This document shows positions 17,709-26,856 of a stretch of 64,000 bases of DNA, one piece after another. The first letter of the stretch is position 1; each line of letters starts with the position of its first letter. This DNA is from Candidatus Thioglobus perditus. Lineage in GTDB: Bacteria > Pseudomonadota > Gammaproteobacteria > PS1 > Pseudothioglobaceae. The DNA is taken from positions 1-64,000 of the forward strand of contig PNQY01000039.1 of assembly GCA_002909145.1 (NCBI GenBank), in the 5' to 3' direction. The position numbers and the translations under genes are program-made. Below the pieces are notes generated by a model that saw only the letters and a program-made list of their open reading frames with translations, was not told the DNA's origin and did not search any database.

Positions 17709-18731
17709 TTATAAGTACTCTTCAATCAAAATCTCGGCAATCTGAATTGTATTAAGAGCAGCACCTTTACGAATATTATCAGAAACCACCCACATATTAA
17801 GACCTTTATCATGAGAAATATCCTCACGAATACGGCTCACAAATGTATCGTCATGGTTAGTTGCCTCAACAAATGGAGTTGCATAACCACCATCTTCGCG
17901 TTTATCCATTACTGTAACACCGCTTGCATTTAAAAGTATCTTGGTTGCTTCAGCAGCTGTAATCTTCTTTTTAGTTTCGATATTAACAGCCTCAGAATGT
18001 CCATAAATTACCGGAACACGAACTGCTGTAGGATTAACCAAAATATTTTCATCTTCAAAAATCTTTTGTGTTTCCCAAACCATTTTCATTTCTTCCTTTG
18101 TGTATCCATTGTCTTGAAATACATCAATGTGTGGAATTACATTAAAGGCAATTTGCTTTGGATAAACCTCTATATCAATATCCTTACCATTCAATAGTTT
18201 TGCAGTCTGATCAGTAAGCTCAGTAATTGCCTCTTTACCAGAGCCTGACACCGCTTGATAAGTAGCTACATTAATACGCTCAATACCTACCGCATCATAA
18301 ATTGGCTTAAGTGCTACTAACATTTGAATCGTAGAACAATTTGGATTAGCAATAATATTGCGATTTGTATAATCTGCAATTGCATGAGGATTAACCTCTG
18401 GCACCACTAATGGAATATCTTCATCACGACGGAAATGCGCTGTGTTATCAATTACTACACATCCGGCTTTAGCTGCAATAGGCGCATATTTTTCAGAAAT
18501 ACTGCCACCTGCTGAAAACAGACCAACCTGTGCCTGTGAAAAATCGAATTTGTCCAAGTCTTGCACAGTCCAGCTTTTACCTTGACAGAAGACCTTCTTG
18601 CCTGCTGAGTTAGCACTTGCCAATGGATACAAATTATCAATTGGAAAATTGCGTTGCTCTAAAATAGAAAGGATTGTTTCGCCTACAGCGCCTGTTGCAC
18701 CAACAACGGCAACATTAAATTTCTTGCTCAT
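17709..18731 (-). CDS. asd: Aspartate-semialdehyde dehydrogenase
   Basis: Asd reduces aspartyl phosphate to aspartate semialdehyde, the branch point to lysine/diaminopimelate, threonine and methionine. The NADP-binding GATGAVGE is at about 11-18, the catalytic cysteine in NPNCSTIQM near residue 130, and the substrate-binding QAVSGSGKE just after. At 340 residues it belongs to the shorter Asd type (Pseudomonas asd2/Gram-positive form) rather than the enterobacterial form. It lies in the minus-strand run with his genes. Confidence 0.95.
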   Translation of the reverse strand: MSKKFNVAVVGATGAVGETILSILEQRNFPIDNLYPLASANSAGKKVFCQGKSWTVQDLDKFDFSQAQVGLFSAGGSISEKYAPIAAKAGCVVIDNTAHFRRDEDIPLVVPEVNPHAIADYTNRNIIANPNCSTIQMLVALKPIYDAVGIERINVATYQAVSGSGKEAITELTDQTAKLLNGKDIDIEVYPKQIAFNVIPHIDVFQDNGYTKEEMKMVWETQKIFEDENILVNPTAVRVPVIYGHSEAVNIETKKKITAAEATKILLNASGVTVMDKREDGGYATPFVEATNHDDTFVSRIREDISHDKGLNMWVVSDNIRKGAALNTIQIAEILIEEYL

Positions 18732-18849
18732 AAGTACTAAATAAATTGAAAATTATAAAATCACGGATATTATACTTTAGTTTAAACAATGATATTGAGC
18801 GCAAAATTACGCTTAAACGGTTGAATATAGGAGTATTTATAGATTTTTT

Positions 18850-19590
18850 CTAGACGATATTATCAATATCAATATATTGATAATCAAGATCAAATTGCTG
18901 AGACAAGTGCTGACAAAACGCCTGAATGCCATAACGCTCAGTGGCATGATGACCGGCAGAGATAAATGCAATATCATTCTCCTTGGCAATGGCTGGAATT
19001 TGCTCTGATACTTCACCAGTAATAAAACAATCAGCACCCACCTCTATAGCGTGTTCTATATAACTCTGAGCACCACCGCTACACCAGGCGATTTTATTAA
19101 TTTTCTCATTTTTTCTGCCAAATACTAAAGGAGTGCGTGATGTTATATTCATAACTGACCTTACAACTTCATCAATTGAAGCGTCGACCTCGCCCTGCCA
19201 AACCAAAGTGTCTCCAATTGGCGTTGGGTTTTGAATATTTAAACGCATAGCAAGCTGAATATTATTACCCACGACAGGATGTGCATCAAGTGGCAAATGG
19301 TAAGCGAATAAATTAATATTGTTGTCCAATAGTGCCTTTATGCGATTTTTCTTAATACCTGTAATAGACGGCTCTTCATTTTTCCAAAAAAAACCATGAT
19401 GAACAAACAATGCATCAGATTTCTCGTCGATTGCTTTATCTATCAAATCTTGATTGGCACTAACACCAGATATAATTTTACTTATTTCGGATTTTCCTTC
19501 AATTTGAAGCCCATTAGGGCAATAGTCAGAGAAATTATCAACACTTAGGTAGTTATTACAATAGTTTGATAAGTCTTTATTATCAACCAT
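18850..19590 (-). CDS. NIF3-like dinuclear metal centre protein (YbgI family)
   Basis: Members form toroidal hexamers with a dinuclear metal site. Some act as GTP cyclohydrolase I type 2-like enzymes, but the cellular role is unsettled. Metal-binding histidines appear in VHHGFFW and SAGHHATERYG, with PNGLQIEGK at the front and ITGEVSEQ near the end. The chosen ATG (MVDNKDL) has a GAGGAC ribosome binding site 4 bp upstream and overlaps the end of hisC by 8 bp. An upstream in-frame start inside hisC was rejected. Confidence 0.85.
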   Translation of the reverse strand: MVDNKDLSNYCNNYLSVDNFSDYCPNGLQIEGKSEISKIISGVSANQDLIDKAIDEKSDALFVHHGFFWKNEEPSITGIKKNRIKALLDNNINLFAYHLPLDAHPVVGNNIQLAMRLNIQNPTPIGDTLVWQGEVDASIDEVVRSVMNITSRTPLVFGRKNEKINKIAWCSGGAQSYIEHAIEVGADCFITGEVSEQIPAIAKENDIAFISAGHHATERYGIQAFCQHLSQQFDLDYQYIDIDNIV

Positions 19591-20644
19591 AAAAGTCCTC
19601 AACAATCTTAATAAACTGTTGGTTTTGATTTTGACTACCAACTGTTACACGTAAACAATCTGCAAGCCTCGGTGCAGAGCTTAAGTTCTTAATCAACACA
19701 CCATTATCTTTTAAATTTTCAAATAAATCATTTGCATTGGGCGCTTTAAACAAAATAAAGTTAGCTTGAGATGGATAAGCCTTAAGCCCATCAATTTTAC
19801 TAAGCGCATCAGATAGGATTTGGCGTTGCTCTATAATTATCTTAGCATTATTATTAATTTCATCCTGCTCTTGCAATAAAAAATTAGCACTAACTTGAGT
19901 TAGTGTATTAATGTTGTACGGTAGGCGTAATTTATCAAGTTGGGTAACAGTATCCTTAGAACCAATTAATAAACCTAGACGCAAACCAGCAAAGCCAATT
20001 TTTGAAACTGTTCTTAATAAAACTAGGTTTTCATACTTAGAAATATCAGATAAAAAACTATCATCTGCATAAGCATAATAAGCCTCATCCAAAACTACCA
20101 AAGCATTAGTAGAAGTGATAATTTTCTCAACTGCACTGCGATCAAATGCATTACCAGTAGGATTGTTAGGATAAGCAATGAATACTAATTTTGGCTTGTA
20201 ATTTTCAATGGCCTTAATTGTTGCATTAGTATCAATTTCATAATTATCATCCAGATCTACCCCTTGATAGTTAAGTCTGGCGAATTTTGCAATCATTCCA
20301 TACATTACAAAACTTGGCTCAATACTTAAGATAGTATCCCCAGTATCACATGCCAAAGCTAAAAGCTGAATTAACTCATCTGAACCATTGCCTAACAACA
20401 CTCCAAAATCATTTGGAATATCCATTAAATCACGCAGTGTTTGAATAAGTTCTCCTGCGCCAGGATTAGGATAGCGATTTAAATCCTCATCAGCAAGATA
20501 GGCTAGATATTGACCTATTAGCTCATCTGGCAATGGAAAAGGGCTTTCCATAGCGTCCAGCTTTACCATATCAAGCGCATCTGGGACGTGATATGCATTT
20601 ATATCCTGAATATCAGCTCGCAACCATTTATTAATAAAACTCAT
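19583..20644 (-). CDS. hisC: Histidinol-phosphate aminotransferase
   Basis: A PLP-dependent fold type I transaminase converting imidazole acetol phosphate to histidinol phosphate. Family features: GNGSDELIQLL (about 85-95), YPNNPTGN, LDEAYYAY with the pyridine-contacting aspartate, and the Schiff-base lysine in RTVSKIGFAGLRLG. Its 353 residues match HisC. It starts 2 bp after thiD ends. Relatives of this fold can be hard to tell apart, but the neighbouring his genes support HisC. Confidence 0.92.
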   Translation of the reverse strand: MSFINKWLRADIQDINAYHVPDALDMVKLDAMESPFPLPDELIGQYLAYLADEDLNRYPNPGAGELIQTLRDLMDIPNDFGVLLGNGSDELIQLLALACDTGDTILSIEPSFVMYGMIAKFARLNYQGVDLDDNYEIDTNATIKAIENYKPKLVFIAYPNNPTGNAFDRSAVEKIITSTNALVVLDEAYYAYADDSFLSDISKYENLVLLRTVSKIGFAGLRLGLLIGSKDTVTQLDKLRLPYNINTLTQVSANFLLQEQDEINNNAKIIIEQRQILSDALSKIDGLKAYPSQANFILFKAPNANDLFENLKDNGVLIKNLSSAPRLADCLRVTVGSQNQNQQFIKIVEDFYG

Positions 20645-20646
20645 AT

Positions 20647-21405
20647 TTAAGGCTTTTGTCTATTTGGATGATATTGCATTTTACCTATACTCTTTGCATT
20701 TAATAAAGTTTGGTAGGTGTAGTCTAATGCGCGCTCACAGGCAATGCCAACATCAATACCAGATGCAATTAAAGAGCTTATTGCACTTGTTAATGTGCAT
20801 CCAGAGCCGTGATATTGCCCAGGTAGTTTATGATAATAAAAACTTTTAACTTTTTGCTCTTGGTGATACAAGCGATGCTCTATCTTATCACTCGACGAAT
20901 CTGTAGTGGTTAACAGCACCCATTCGCAAGGTAGTGAGCTTACCATTTGCTGTTCATCCATATCTGGAGCCAGAGCCTGTAGTTCCGATAGGTTTGGGGT
21001 TATTACACTGGTTAATGGTAATAGTTCTTGCTTAAGAGATGCAATAGCTTGTGCTTGCAACAATTCATCATTTGTACTGGCTTTAATAATTGGATCCAAT
21101 ATTACAATAATATTATTGCAAGATTTCAACAAGGAGGCAATAGTTCTAATTTGCTCAGAGGAAGACAGCAAGCCAATCTTTACAACCTTAATATCAACAT
21201 CGGTTTGCAAATGCTTAAATTGTTTAACTATTAGCTTACTATCAACTTCTTGAAGGTCAATAACTGATTCTGTATTTTGTGCTGTTAGTGTGGTTACTAT
21301 TGGTAACGGTGTTACTCCAAACTGATTTATGGTTTCAATATCAGCACCAATACCAGCAGCCCCACTAGGGTCAAGACCTGATAGAACTAAAACACTATCA
21401 GTCAC
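20647..21405 (-). CDS. thiD: Hydroxymethylpyrimidine/phosphomethylpyrimidine kinase
   Basis: ThiD phosphorylates HMP and HMP-P for thiamine synthesis. The ribokinase-like fold is shown by the start VLVLSGLDPSGAAGIGAD, TPNLSELQAL and the anion-hole/catalytic segment GSGCTLTSAISS near residue 210. Length 252 is normal. No thiE or thiC is adjacent, and I see no TPP riboswitch upstream in the window. Confidence 0.92.
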   Translation of the reverse strand: MTDSVLVLSGLDPSGAAGIGADIETINQFGVTPLPIVTTLTAQNTESVIDLQEVDSKLIVKQFKHLQTDVDIKVVKIGLLSSSEQIRTIASLLKSCNNIIVILDPIIKASTNDELLQAQAIASLKQELLPLTSVITPNLSELQALAPDMDEQQMVSSLPCEWVLLTTTDSSSDKIEHRLYHQEQKVKSFYYHKLPGQYHGSGCTLTSAISSLIASGIDVGIACERALDYTYQTLLNAKSIGKMQYHPNRQKP

Positions 21406-21412
21406 GTTTTAA

Positions 21413-22033
21413 TTATTTAGATTCTTCTTGAATCAAGAAATCTGCTACTTTGAACATTCTACTTTCGCTTCCAGCATGTTTGGCATCAGTCCAGTACTTG
21501 CCGTTAATCACAATAACAGGAACGCCTTTGGTTTTGTACTTAGCAGTGTTAACTTTGGCTTTGTTGACCTTTATACGCACTGAAAATGACTTAAATGCAC
21601 TGTTGCCAAGCTTCTTGTCAACGCCATTATCTTCTAGCCAGTTAACAAAATCTTCTTGATCAATAAACGCTGTATTGTGCAGGTGTATTGCCTCCATTAA
21701 CTTGCCATGTAATCTATCAACCTCTCCTAATTGCTCCAACACATAGTAAAAAATTGCACCATTTAGCCAACGATCAGAATAAACTGCTGGATGGCGAATA
21801 AACTCAGCAGATTCAGGTAATTTTTTCACCCAACCTTTAAGCATTGGTTCTATATTGTAACAATGCGGGCAGTAATACCAAAACAGCTCTCTAACCTCAA
21901 TCTTATCTCCAGTTGCAGTTTTAACTGGCTTATCTAAGGTTACATAATCTTTGCCGTCTACAAAATTTGCAAGTGAAATATTTGCATATACTATTAAAAC
22001 AAAAGTAATTAAAAATGAGGTAATTTTTTTCAT
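21413..22033 (-). CDS. dsbA: Thiol:disulfide interchange protein DsbA
   Basis: DsbA introduces disulfides into exported proteins. It has a signal peptide (MKKITSFLITFVLIVYANISLA), the CPHC active site at about C55/C58 in FWYYCPHCYN, and the cis-proline segment GVPVIVINGKY. About 206 residues matches the family. I chose the ATG giving MKKI; a TTG five codons upstream overlapping the folK stop is possible. dsbB is not in the window. Confidence 0.92.
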   Translation of the reverse strand: MKKITSFLITFVLIVYANISLANFVDGKDYVTLDKPVKTATGDKIEVRELFWYYCPHCYNIEPMLKGWVKKLPESAEFIRHPAVYSDRWLNGAIFYYVLEQLGEVDRLHGKLMEAIHLHNTAFIDQEDFVNWLEDNGVDKKLGNSAFKSFSVRIKVNKAKVNTAKYKTKGVPVIVINGKYWTDAKHAGSESRMFKVADFLIQEESK

Positions 22034-22044
22034 GGTTTTTCTTG

Positions 22045-22542
22045 TCAAAATTTAAGGATTTGATCTACATTATACTGAGTTAATTCATACTCTTTATTCA
22101 ATTGAAACACTTGCCATAATGCTTGATAACTTTCAAGTTCAACTGGATGTATAGCCTTAGGATTAAGCTCAGCCAAAGGCGCCAAAACAAATGCATACTT
22201 CAATATGTCGTCCCTAGGAAGGTTGCTGCTTTCATCTACGATATCATCATACAATACCAAATCTAAATCTATCACTCTAGAGGAGAACTTTGGTTGCGCC
22301 CTATCCCTTCCGTGTTGCTCTTCAATTTTTCTAAGAGATTCAGAGGTTTTAGCAATAGACATACTAGTTACTGCATTTACGCCAATATTGTAAAAATCAT
22401 CGCCATCAAATCCTTCTGCAGGACTTTCATAAACAGAAGAAAAATCTAAATCATTAAATATTAATTTTAACGACTCAATTGCACCAGATATATTTTGTCT
22501 GCGATTTTGATTAGATCCAATGTTTATATGTATATTAGCCAT
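22045..22542 (-). CDS. folK: 2-amino-4-hydroxy-6-hydroxymethyldihydropteridine pyrophosphokinase
   Basis: HPPK transfers pyrophosphate from ATP to hydroxymethyldihydropterin in folate synthesis. Seen: the IGSNQNRRQN start, YESPAEGF and SSRVIDLDLVLYDD with the magnesium-binding D-x-D aspartates, then PRDDILKYAFVLAPLAEL. It overlaps folB by 8 bp, so the two consecutive folate steps are translationally coupled. Confidence 0.93.
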   Translation of the reverse strand: MANIHINIGSNQNRRQNISGAIESLKLIFNDLDFSSVYESPAEGFDGDDFYNIGVNAVTSMSIAKTSESLRKIEEQHGRDRAQPKFSSRVIDLDLVLYDDIVDESSNLPRDDILKYAFVLAPLAELNPKAIHPVELESYQALWQVFQLNKEYELTQYNVDQILKF

Positions 22543-22891
22543 TTATTGATCTTTCAATAATAACACCAACGCCTTTGGCCCCAGTTACTGCCTCACCCTT
22601 GTTCAAGGTAAGCTTAACTTTCTCTACGCCAAATTCATTCAAAATAATCCTGGCTATATTCTCTGCTAAAGTTTCAACCAACTGAAATTCGCTAGCTCTA
22701 ACAAAATCAATTAATCTTTTTGATACAGCCTTATAATCCAATGTTTGATCAATATGATCTGTTTCACTCGCCGCTTTAATATCGGCCGACATTTCAATGT
22801 CGAGCACAATATCTTGGCGAATCTCACGTTCCCAATCGTAAATACCAATCACTGTGTCAATTTTTAAACCTTGTATAAATACAATATCCAT
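22535..22891 (-). CDS. folB: Dihydroneopterin aldolase
   Basis: FolB cleaves dihydroneopterin to hydroxymethyldihydropterin and glycolaldehyde, the step just before FolK. The family pattern FIQGLKIDTVIGIYDWEREIRQ opens the 118-residue protein, DYKAVSKRLIDFV lies in the middle and the catalytic lysine is in VKLTLNKGEAV near the C-terminus. It is the first gene of the minus-strand run that leads to hisH and is divergent from plsY across 39 bp, which must hold both promoters. Confidence 0.93.
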   Translation of the reverse strand: MDIVFIQGLKIDTVIGIYDWEREIRQDIVLDIEMSADIKAASETDHIDQTLDYKAVSKRLIDFVRASEFQLVETLAENIARIILNEFGVEKVKLTLNKGEAVTGAKGVGVIIERSING

Positions 22892-22930
22892 GCTTAAATT
22901 AAAAGTTGAAGAATAATAATTGAAAATTAT

Positions 22931-23512
22931 ATGCTACCAATACTAATATTTTGCGCTTATCTAATTGGATCGGTCTCAACAGCAATTATTGTTTGCAAGG
23001 TATTAAAATTACCGGACCCAAGAACTCAAGGGTCGAACAACCCAGGGGCTACAAACGTACTACGTATTGGCGGTAAAAAAGCAGCAGCAATCACCCTAAT
23101 TGGCGATGGATTAAAGGGTGTAGTTCCGGTGTTAATTGCGCATTATCTAGAGTTTGGTCTCGTCGATGTCGCGCTTGTAGCTTTGTTCTCATTCTTGGGT
23201 CATGTATACCCTGTATTTTTTGGATTTAAAGGCGGCAAAGGTGTGGCAACCTTTTTGGGCGCATTACTGGCTATTAACTATATAGCTGGCCTTGGATTTG
23301 TAATTACCTGGTTGTTTGTAGCTAAAGTATTAAAAATATCATCACTATCTGCTCTAATTGCTACATTATTAACACCCATATATTTCTACTTGATAACATC
23401 AGATGTTGTTGCATCCTATGTAATTAGTATTATTTGCCTATGGATTTTCTACACTCATAGAGAAAACATAAAAAGAATACTGTCTGGAGACGAAGGCAAG
23501 ATTAAGTCTTGA
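22931..23512 (+). CDS. plsY: Glycerol-3-phosphate acyltransferase PlsY
   Basis: An integral membrane enzyme that acylates glycerol 3-phosphate with acyl-phosphate from PlsX. Motif 1 GSNNPGATNVLR (about 34-45) and the GFKGGKGVAT motif (about 99-108) are intact, as are several transmembrane segments. 193 residues is typical. It is divergent from folB, a common arrangement in gammaproteobacteria next to tsaD, although tsaD is elsewhere here. Its end overlaps the ABC permease gene on the other strand by 11 bp. Confidence 0.95.
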   Translation: MLPILIFCAYLIGSVSTAIIVCKVLKLPDPRTQGSNNPGATNVLRIGGKKAAAITLIGDGLKGVVPVLIAHYLEFGLVDVALVALFSFLGHVYPVFFGFKGGKGVATFLGALLAINYIAGLGFVITWLFVAKVLKISSLSALIATLLTPIYFYLITSDVVASYVISIICLWIFYTHRENIKRILSGDEGKIKS

Positions 23513-24260
23513 TATTTACACCTTTTTTCAGTAGGTAAAAGGCAAGTGCCGCCAATATAACTATCATCACTATAAGCACCGACATAGAAGTTAAAAGATC
23601 AGAGGTACTAGTTCCAAAAAAACCCAGCCTAAAGCTATCAACCATATAATAAATAGGATTAAATTTAGAAACATCTTGCCAAAATTGTGGCAATATTTCA
23701 ACGCTATAAAACATTCCGCCCAAGTATGTCATCGGCATTAAAATAAATGTTGGAACAATGGTTATATCATCAAAAGACTGAGCAAAAACGGCATTAATAA
23801 ATCCAGCTAAAGAGAATAATATAGCGGTTAATAAAAACGTAGTAAAAGCTATAAAAAAATTATTAATTTCAAAGTCTACAAATAAATATACGGTAATAAG
23901 TACGCTTATTCCAACAGCAAGACCACGTGCAACTCCGCCAGAAATGTAGCCCAGTAGGATTACCCAATAAGGCACAGGTGAAACCAATAACTCTTCAATA
24001 CTGTGATTAAATTTTGCTAGAAAAAATGATGACACTGTATTTGCATAAGAATTCTGTATGACCGTCATTAAAATAATACCCGGAATAATAAAATGCAAAT
24101 AATCAACACCTTGCATAACACCAATTCTTTGCCCCATTAGACCACCAAATATCAACAAATACAAAGATGTGGTAATAATTGGTGGAAATATGGTTTGCAC
24201 CCAAATACGAGAAAATCTTAGTATTTCTTTAACAATAATAGTTTTATATGCAATCCACAT
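23502..24260 (-). CDS. ABC-2 type transporter permease (YadH-like)
   Basis: A 252-residue membrane protein with about six transmembrane segments and the ABC-2 signature region (SFDDITIVPTFILMPMTYLGGMFYSVEILP). It is the permease of a YadGH-type exporter with the ATPase encoded 2 bp upstream. The transported substrate is not known for this group. Confidence 0.88.
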   Translation of the reverse strand: MWIAYKTIIVKEILRFSRIWVQTIFPPIITTSLYLLIFGGLMGQRIGVMQGVDYLHFIIPGIILMTVIQNSYANTVSSFFLAKFNHSIEELLVSPVPYWVILLGYISGGVARGLAVGISVLITVYLFVDFEINNFFIAFTTFLLTAILFSLAGFINAVFAQSFDDITIVPTFILMPMTYLGGMFYSVEILPQFWQDVSKFNPIYYMVDSFRLGFFGTSTSDLLTSMSVLIVMIVILAALAFYLLKKGVNIKT

Positions 24261-24262
24261 AA

Positions 24263-25195
24263 TTAGCTAAAATCCTTTTTATTTGTTTTATTTGTCAAGC
24301 ATAGAAACAGTGTTTCTAATCGATTCTGCGTACTACGAATATGATTAATATCAATACCTTGGCCAGACAAAACTTGCAATACCTCAGTAATGCTAACTTC
24401 TGATCCTAATATTACTTGTAAAGAGTAATCGTCCAAACGTTCATAATTAAAATTGTTGGCTGTAATTTCTTGCGGTAGTTTTTTTGAATTCTCTAAAATA
24501 AGTACTTGTTGGTTAGCCTTAGACAGTAGTTTTTTCATACTAGTCTGTTCAATCATTGCGCCTTCGTTCAAAATTGCAATATTACGGCACAATGACTCAG
24601 CCTCTTCAAGATAATGAGTAGTAAGAATAATGGTCATGCCATTGGCATTGAGTTCTTTAAGATATGCCCACATAGAGCGACGTATTTCCACATCAACACC
24701 TGCGGTTGGCTCATCTAGAATTAATATTTGCGGTTGGTGAATCAATGCTCTAGCTAACATTAATCGACGCTTCATACCGCCAGACAATGATTTAGCAATA
24801 TTGGAGCGCTTATCCCACAATTGCATTTTTTTTAATAAAATTTCGGCTTGTTTTTTGGCATCGGTGCGTGTTATGCCATGATATCCAGCTTGATTTATCA
24901 AGATCTCTTCAATTGGCTCAAAAGGGTTAAAGTTAAACTCCTGTGGCATAAGTCCAATCAATCTCTTTACTTCATTAGCTTGATCTCCTTGATTAATACC
25001 TAAAACCTCAACTGAGCCCGAAGTTTTATTAAGTAGTCCACAAATAATTCCAATAGCTGTAGTTTTGCCTGCGCCATTACTTCCCAATAGTGCAAAAAAA
25101 TCACCCTGTTCTACATTAAGGTTAATTCCCTTTAATGCTACTAAATTATTAGAATAGGTTTTTGTTAAATTTTGAATTGATAATGCAACTGGCAT
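24263..25195 (-). CDS. ABC transporter ATP-binding protein (YadG-like)
   Basis: The ATPase of the exporter. Walker A GSNGAGKT is at about 38-45, the Q-loop in LMPQEFNFN, signature LSGGMKRR, Walker B ILILDEPTAG and the H-loop histidine in LTTHYLEEAE. A C-terminal extension of about 80 residues follows the ATPase core, as in ABC-2 drug or polysaccharide-type exporters. It is first in a two-gene unit and divergent from aceF. Confidence 0.93.
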   Translation of the reverse strand: MPVALSIQNLTKTYSNNLVALKGINLNVEQGDFFALLGSNGAGKTTAIGIICGLLNKTSGSVEVLGINQGDQANEVKRLIGLMPQEFNFNPFEPIEEILINQAGYHGITRTDAKKQAEILLKKMQLWDKRSNIAKSLSGGMKRRLMLARALIHQPQILILDEPTAGVDVEIRRSMWAYLKELNANGMTIILTTHYLEEAESLCRNIAILNEGAMIEQTSMKKLLSKANQQVLILENSKKLPQEITANNFNYERLDDYSLQVILGSEVSITEVLQVLSGQGIDINHIRSTQNRLETLFLCLTNKTNKKDFS

Positions 25196-25211
25196 ATAAA
25201 ACTACATCCTA

Positions 25212-25247
25212 AAAAACAACATTAAAAACAACATTAAAAACAACATT
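25212..25247. repeat. Three perfect tandem copies of a 12-bp unit
   Basis: AAAAACAACATT occurs three times in direct succession just upstream of the ABC ATPase start and about 115 bp before aceF. Copies are identical, so slippage could change their number. Confidence 0.9.
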
Positions 25248-25362
25248 AAACTTGCAGACTGTATTATAAGTCTCATTTACTTTAATATTTTTAACATTTA
25301 TCACCATTTATCGGCTAATTTTGCGATAATTATTAACTTTAAATTGTAATGAAATTTGCATT

Positions 25363-26856
25363 ATGCCTGGGATAGAAAATATAGAATTACCTGATATCGG
25401 AGATTTTGATGAAGTTGAAGTTATCGAGATTTTAGTGAACGTTGGCGACAAGATAGACGTTGATGACAGCATTATCACTCTAGAGAGTGATAAGGCATCA
25501 ATGGAAATACCAACACCACGTGCTGGAATAGTAACTCAAATTAATGTCAATCTTGGTGACAAAATTAAGCAAGGTGATGTGGTTTTATCAATTCAAAACG
25601 ACAATATTGAAAATAAAAGCGACGATAGAGCGTCAACAAATACTGCAGAATCTTCAAACTTAACTACACAAATAGTTCCAGTTGTTGTTCCAGATATTGG
25701 TGACTTTGACCAGGTTGAGGTTATTGAAATATTGGTTAACCCTGGAGATGATATTGCTGAAGAAGATAGCATTATCACCCTAGAAAGTGACAAAGCTTCA
25801 ATGGAGATACCAACCCCAATAGCTGGAAAGATTACAAACATTAGCGTTTCTCTTGGCGATAAAATCAGCCTAGGTGATTTAATTCTTGAGCTAGAGACCA
25901 CAAATGGTGGTACTAATAGTGCAACTACTGAAGAAGTTGCCACGCCAGAAGCAGCCAAGCTAACACCGGCAGCGACTAAAAATATTAACCAGTCTGTATC
26001 AAACTTACCAAAGGGTGAGTCGCATGCATCTCCCTCTATTCGCAAATTAGCTAGAGAGTTAGGAGTTGATCTGTCAAACATTACTGGCACTGGGCAAAAA
26101 GGCAGGGTTTTAAACTCTGACCTTAAAGGCTATGTAAAGCAAATTATTGCCTCTGGTGGTACTGGCAAAGTACTGCCTACTGAAACTTTACAGCTGTCAA
26201 GGATTAACAAACTATCTGGTAAGCATCTAAGTGAATGCTGGCTAAACATACCTCATGTAACCCAATTTGATGAAGTAAATATAGATCAGATGGAATCTTT
26301 TAGACAAGAACAAAAAGCCAAGGGTGTTAAGCTAACACCTTTAGTATTTATAATGAAAGGCGTGGTCCAAGCACTAAAACACCACCCACGCTTCAACGCA
26401 TCACTTGATGAATCTGGTGAGAGTTTAATTATTAAAAAATATTTTAATTTAGGAATTGCAATGGATACACCAAACGGCTTGGTAGTTCCGGTAATTCATG
26501 ATGTTGATAAGAAATCACTAACCGACTTAGCTAAAGAGCTAGCAGAAACCTCAGCTAAAGCACGCGATGGCAAACTAAGGCCTGCAGATATGCAAGGAGC
26601 TGGATTTACAATTTCTAGCTTAGGTGGCATTGGTGGCACACATTTCACTCCAATTGTTAACGCCCCAGAAGTAGCAATCCTAGGCGTATCACGCTCACAA
26701 ACAAAACCTGTTTGGGATGGTAAGAACTTCATACCAACACTAACATTGCCACTTTCGCTGTCTTATGATCACAGGGTTGTTGATGGGGCTCAAGGCGCTA
26801 GATTTATGGCTGATTTAAATAGTATTTTGCAAGACATTAGGGAGATCCTGTTATGA
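25363..26856 (+). CDS. aceF: Dihydrolipoamide acetyltransferase, pyruvate dehydrogenase E2
   Basis: E2 core of pyruvate dehydrogenase. Two lipoyl domains (about 5-80 and 105-180) carry lipoyl lysines K44 and K144 in identical ESDKASMEIPTP segments. A peripheral-subunit-binding domain (HASPSIRKLARELGVDL) lies near 220-256, and the catalytic domain ends with HRVVDG (H470). The DIGDF start is typical of the aceEF type with homodimeric E1. At 497 residues it is complete. lpd overlaps by 4 bp. aceE, normally just upstream, is absent: the ABC exporter is there instead. Confidence 0.93.
   Translation: MPGIENIELPDIGDFDEVEVIEILVNVGDKIDVDDSIITLESDKASMEIPTPRAGIVTQINVNLGDKIKQGDVVLSIQNDNIENKSDDRASTNTAESSNLTTQIVPVVVPDIGDFDQVEVIEILVNPGDDIAEEDSIITLESDKASMEIPTPIAGKITNISVSLGDKISLGDLILELETTNGGTNSATTEEVATPEAAKLTPAATKNINQSVSNLPKGESHASPSIRKLARELGVDLSNITGTGQKGRVLNSDLKGYVKQIIASGGTGKVLPTETLQLSRINKLSGKHLSECWLNIPHVTQFDEVNIDQMESFRQEQKAKGVKLTPLVFIMKGVVQALKHHPRFNASLDESGESLIIKKYFNLGIAMDTPNGLVVPVIHDVDKKSLTDLAKELAETSAKARDGKLRPADMQGAGFTISSLGGIGGTHFTPIVNAPEVAILGVSRSQTKPVWDGKNFIPTLTLPLSLSYDHRVVDGAQGARFMADLNSILQDIREILL

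Noticed and set aside
26496-26732. Minus-strand open frame inside aceF, and similar antisense frames in lpd, purH and RND genes
   Set aside because: Antisense shadows of conserved genes without ribosome binding sites or recognisable protein features.
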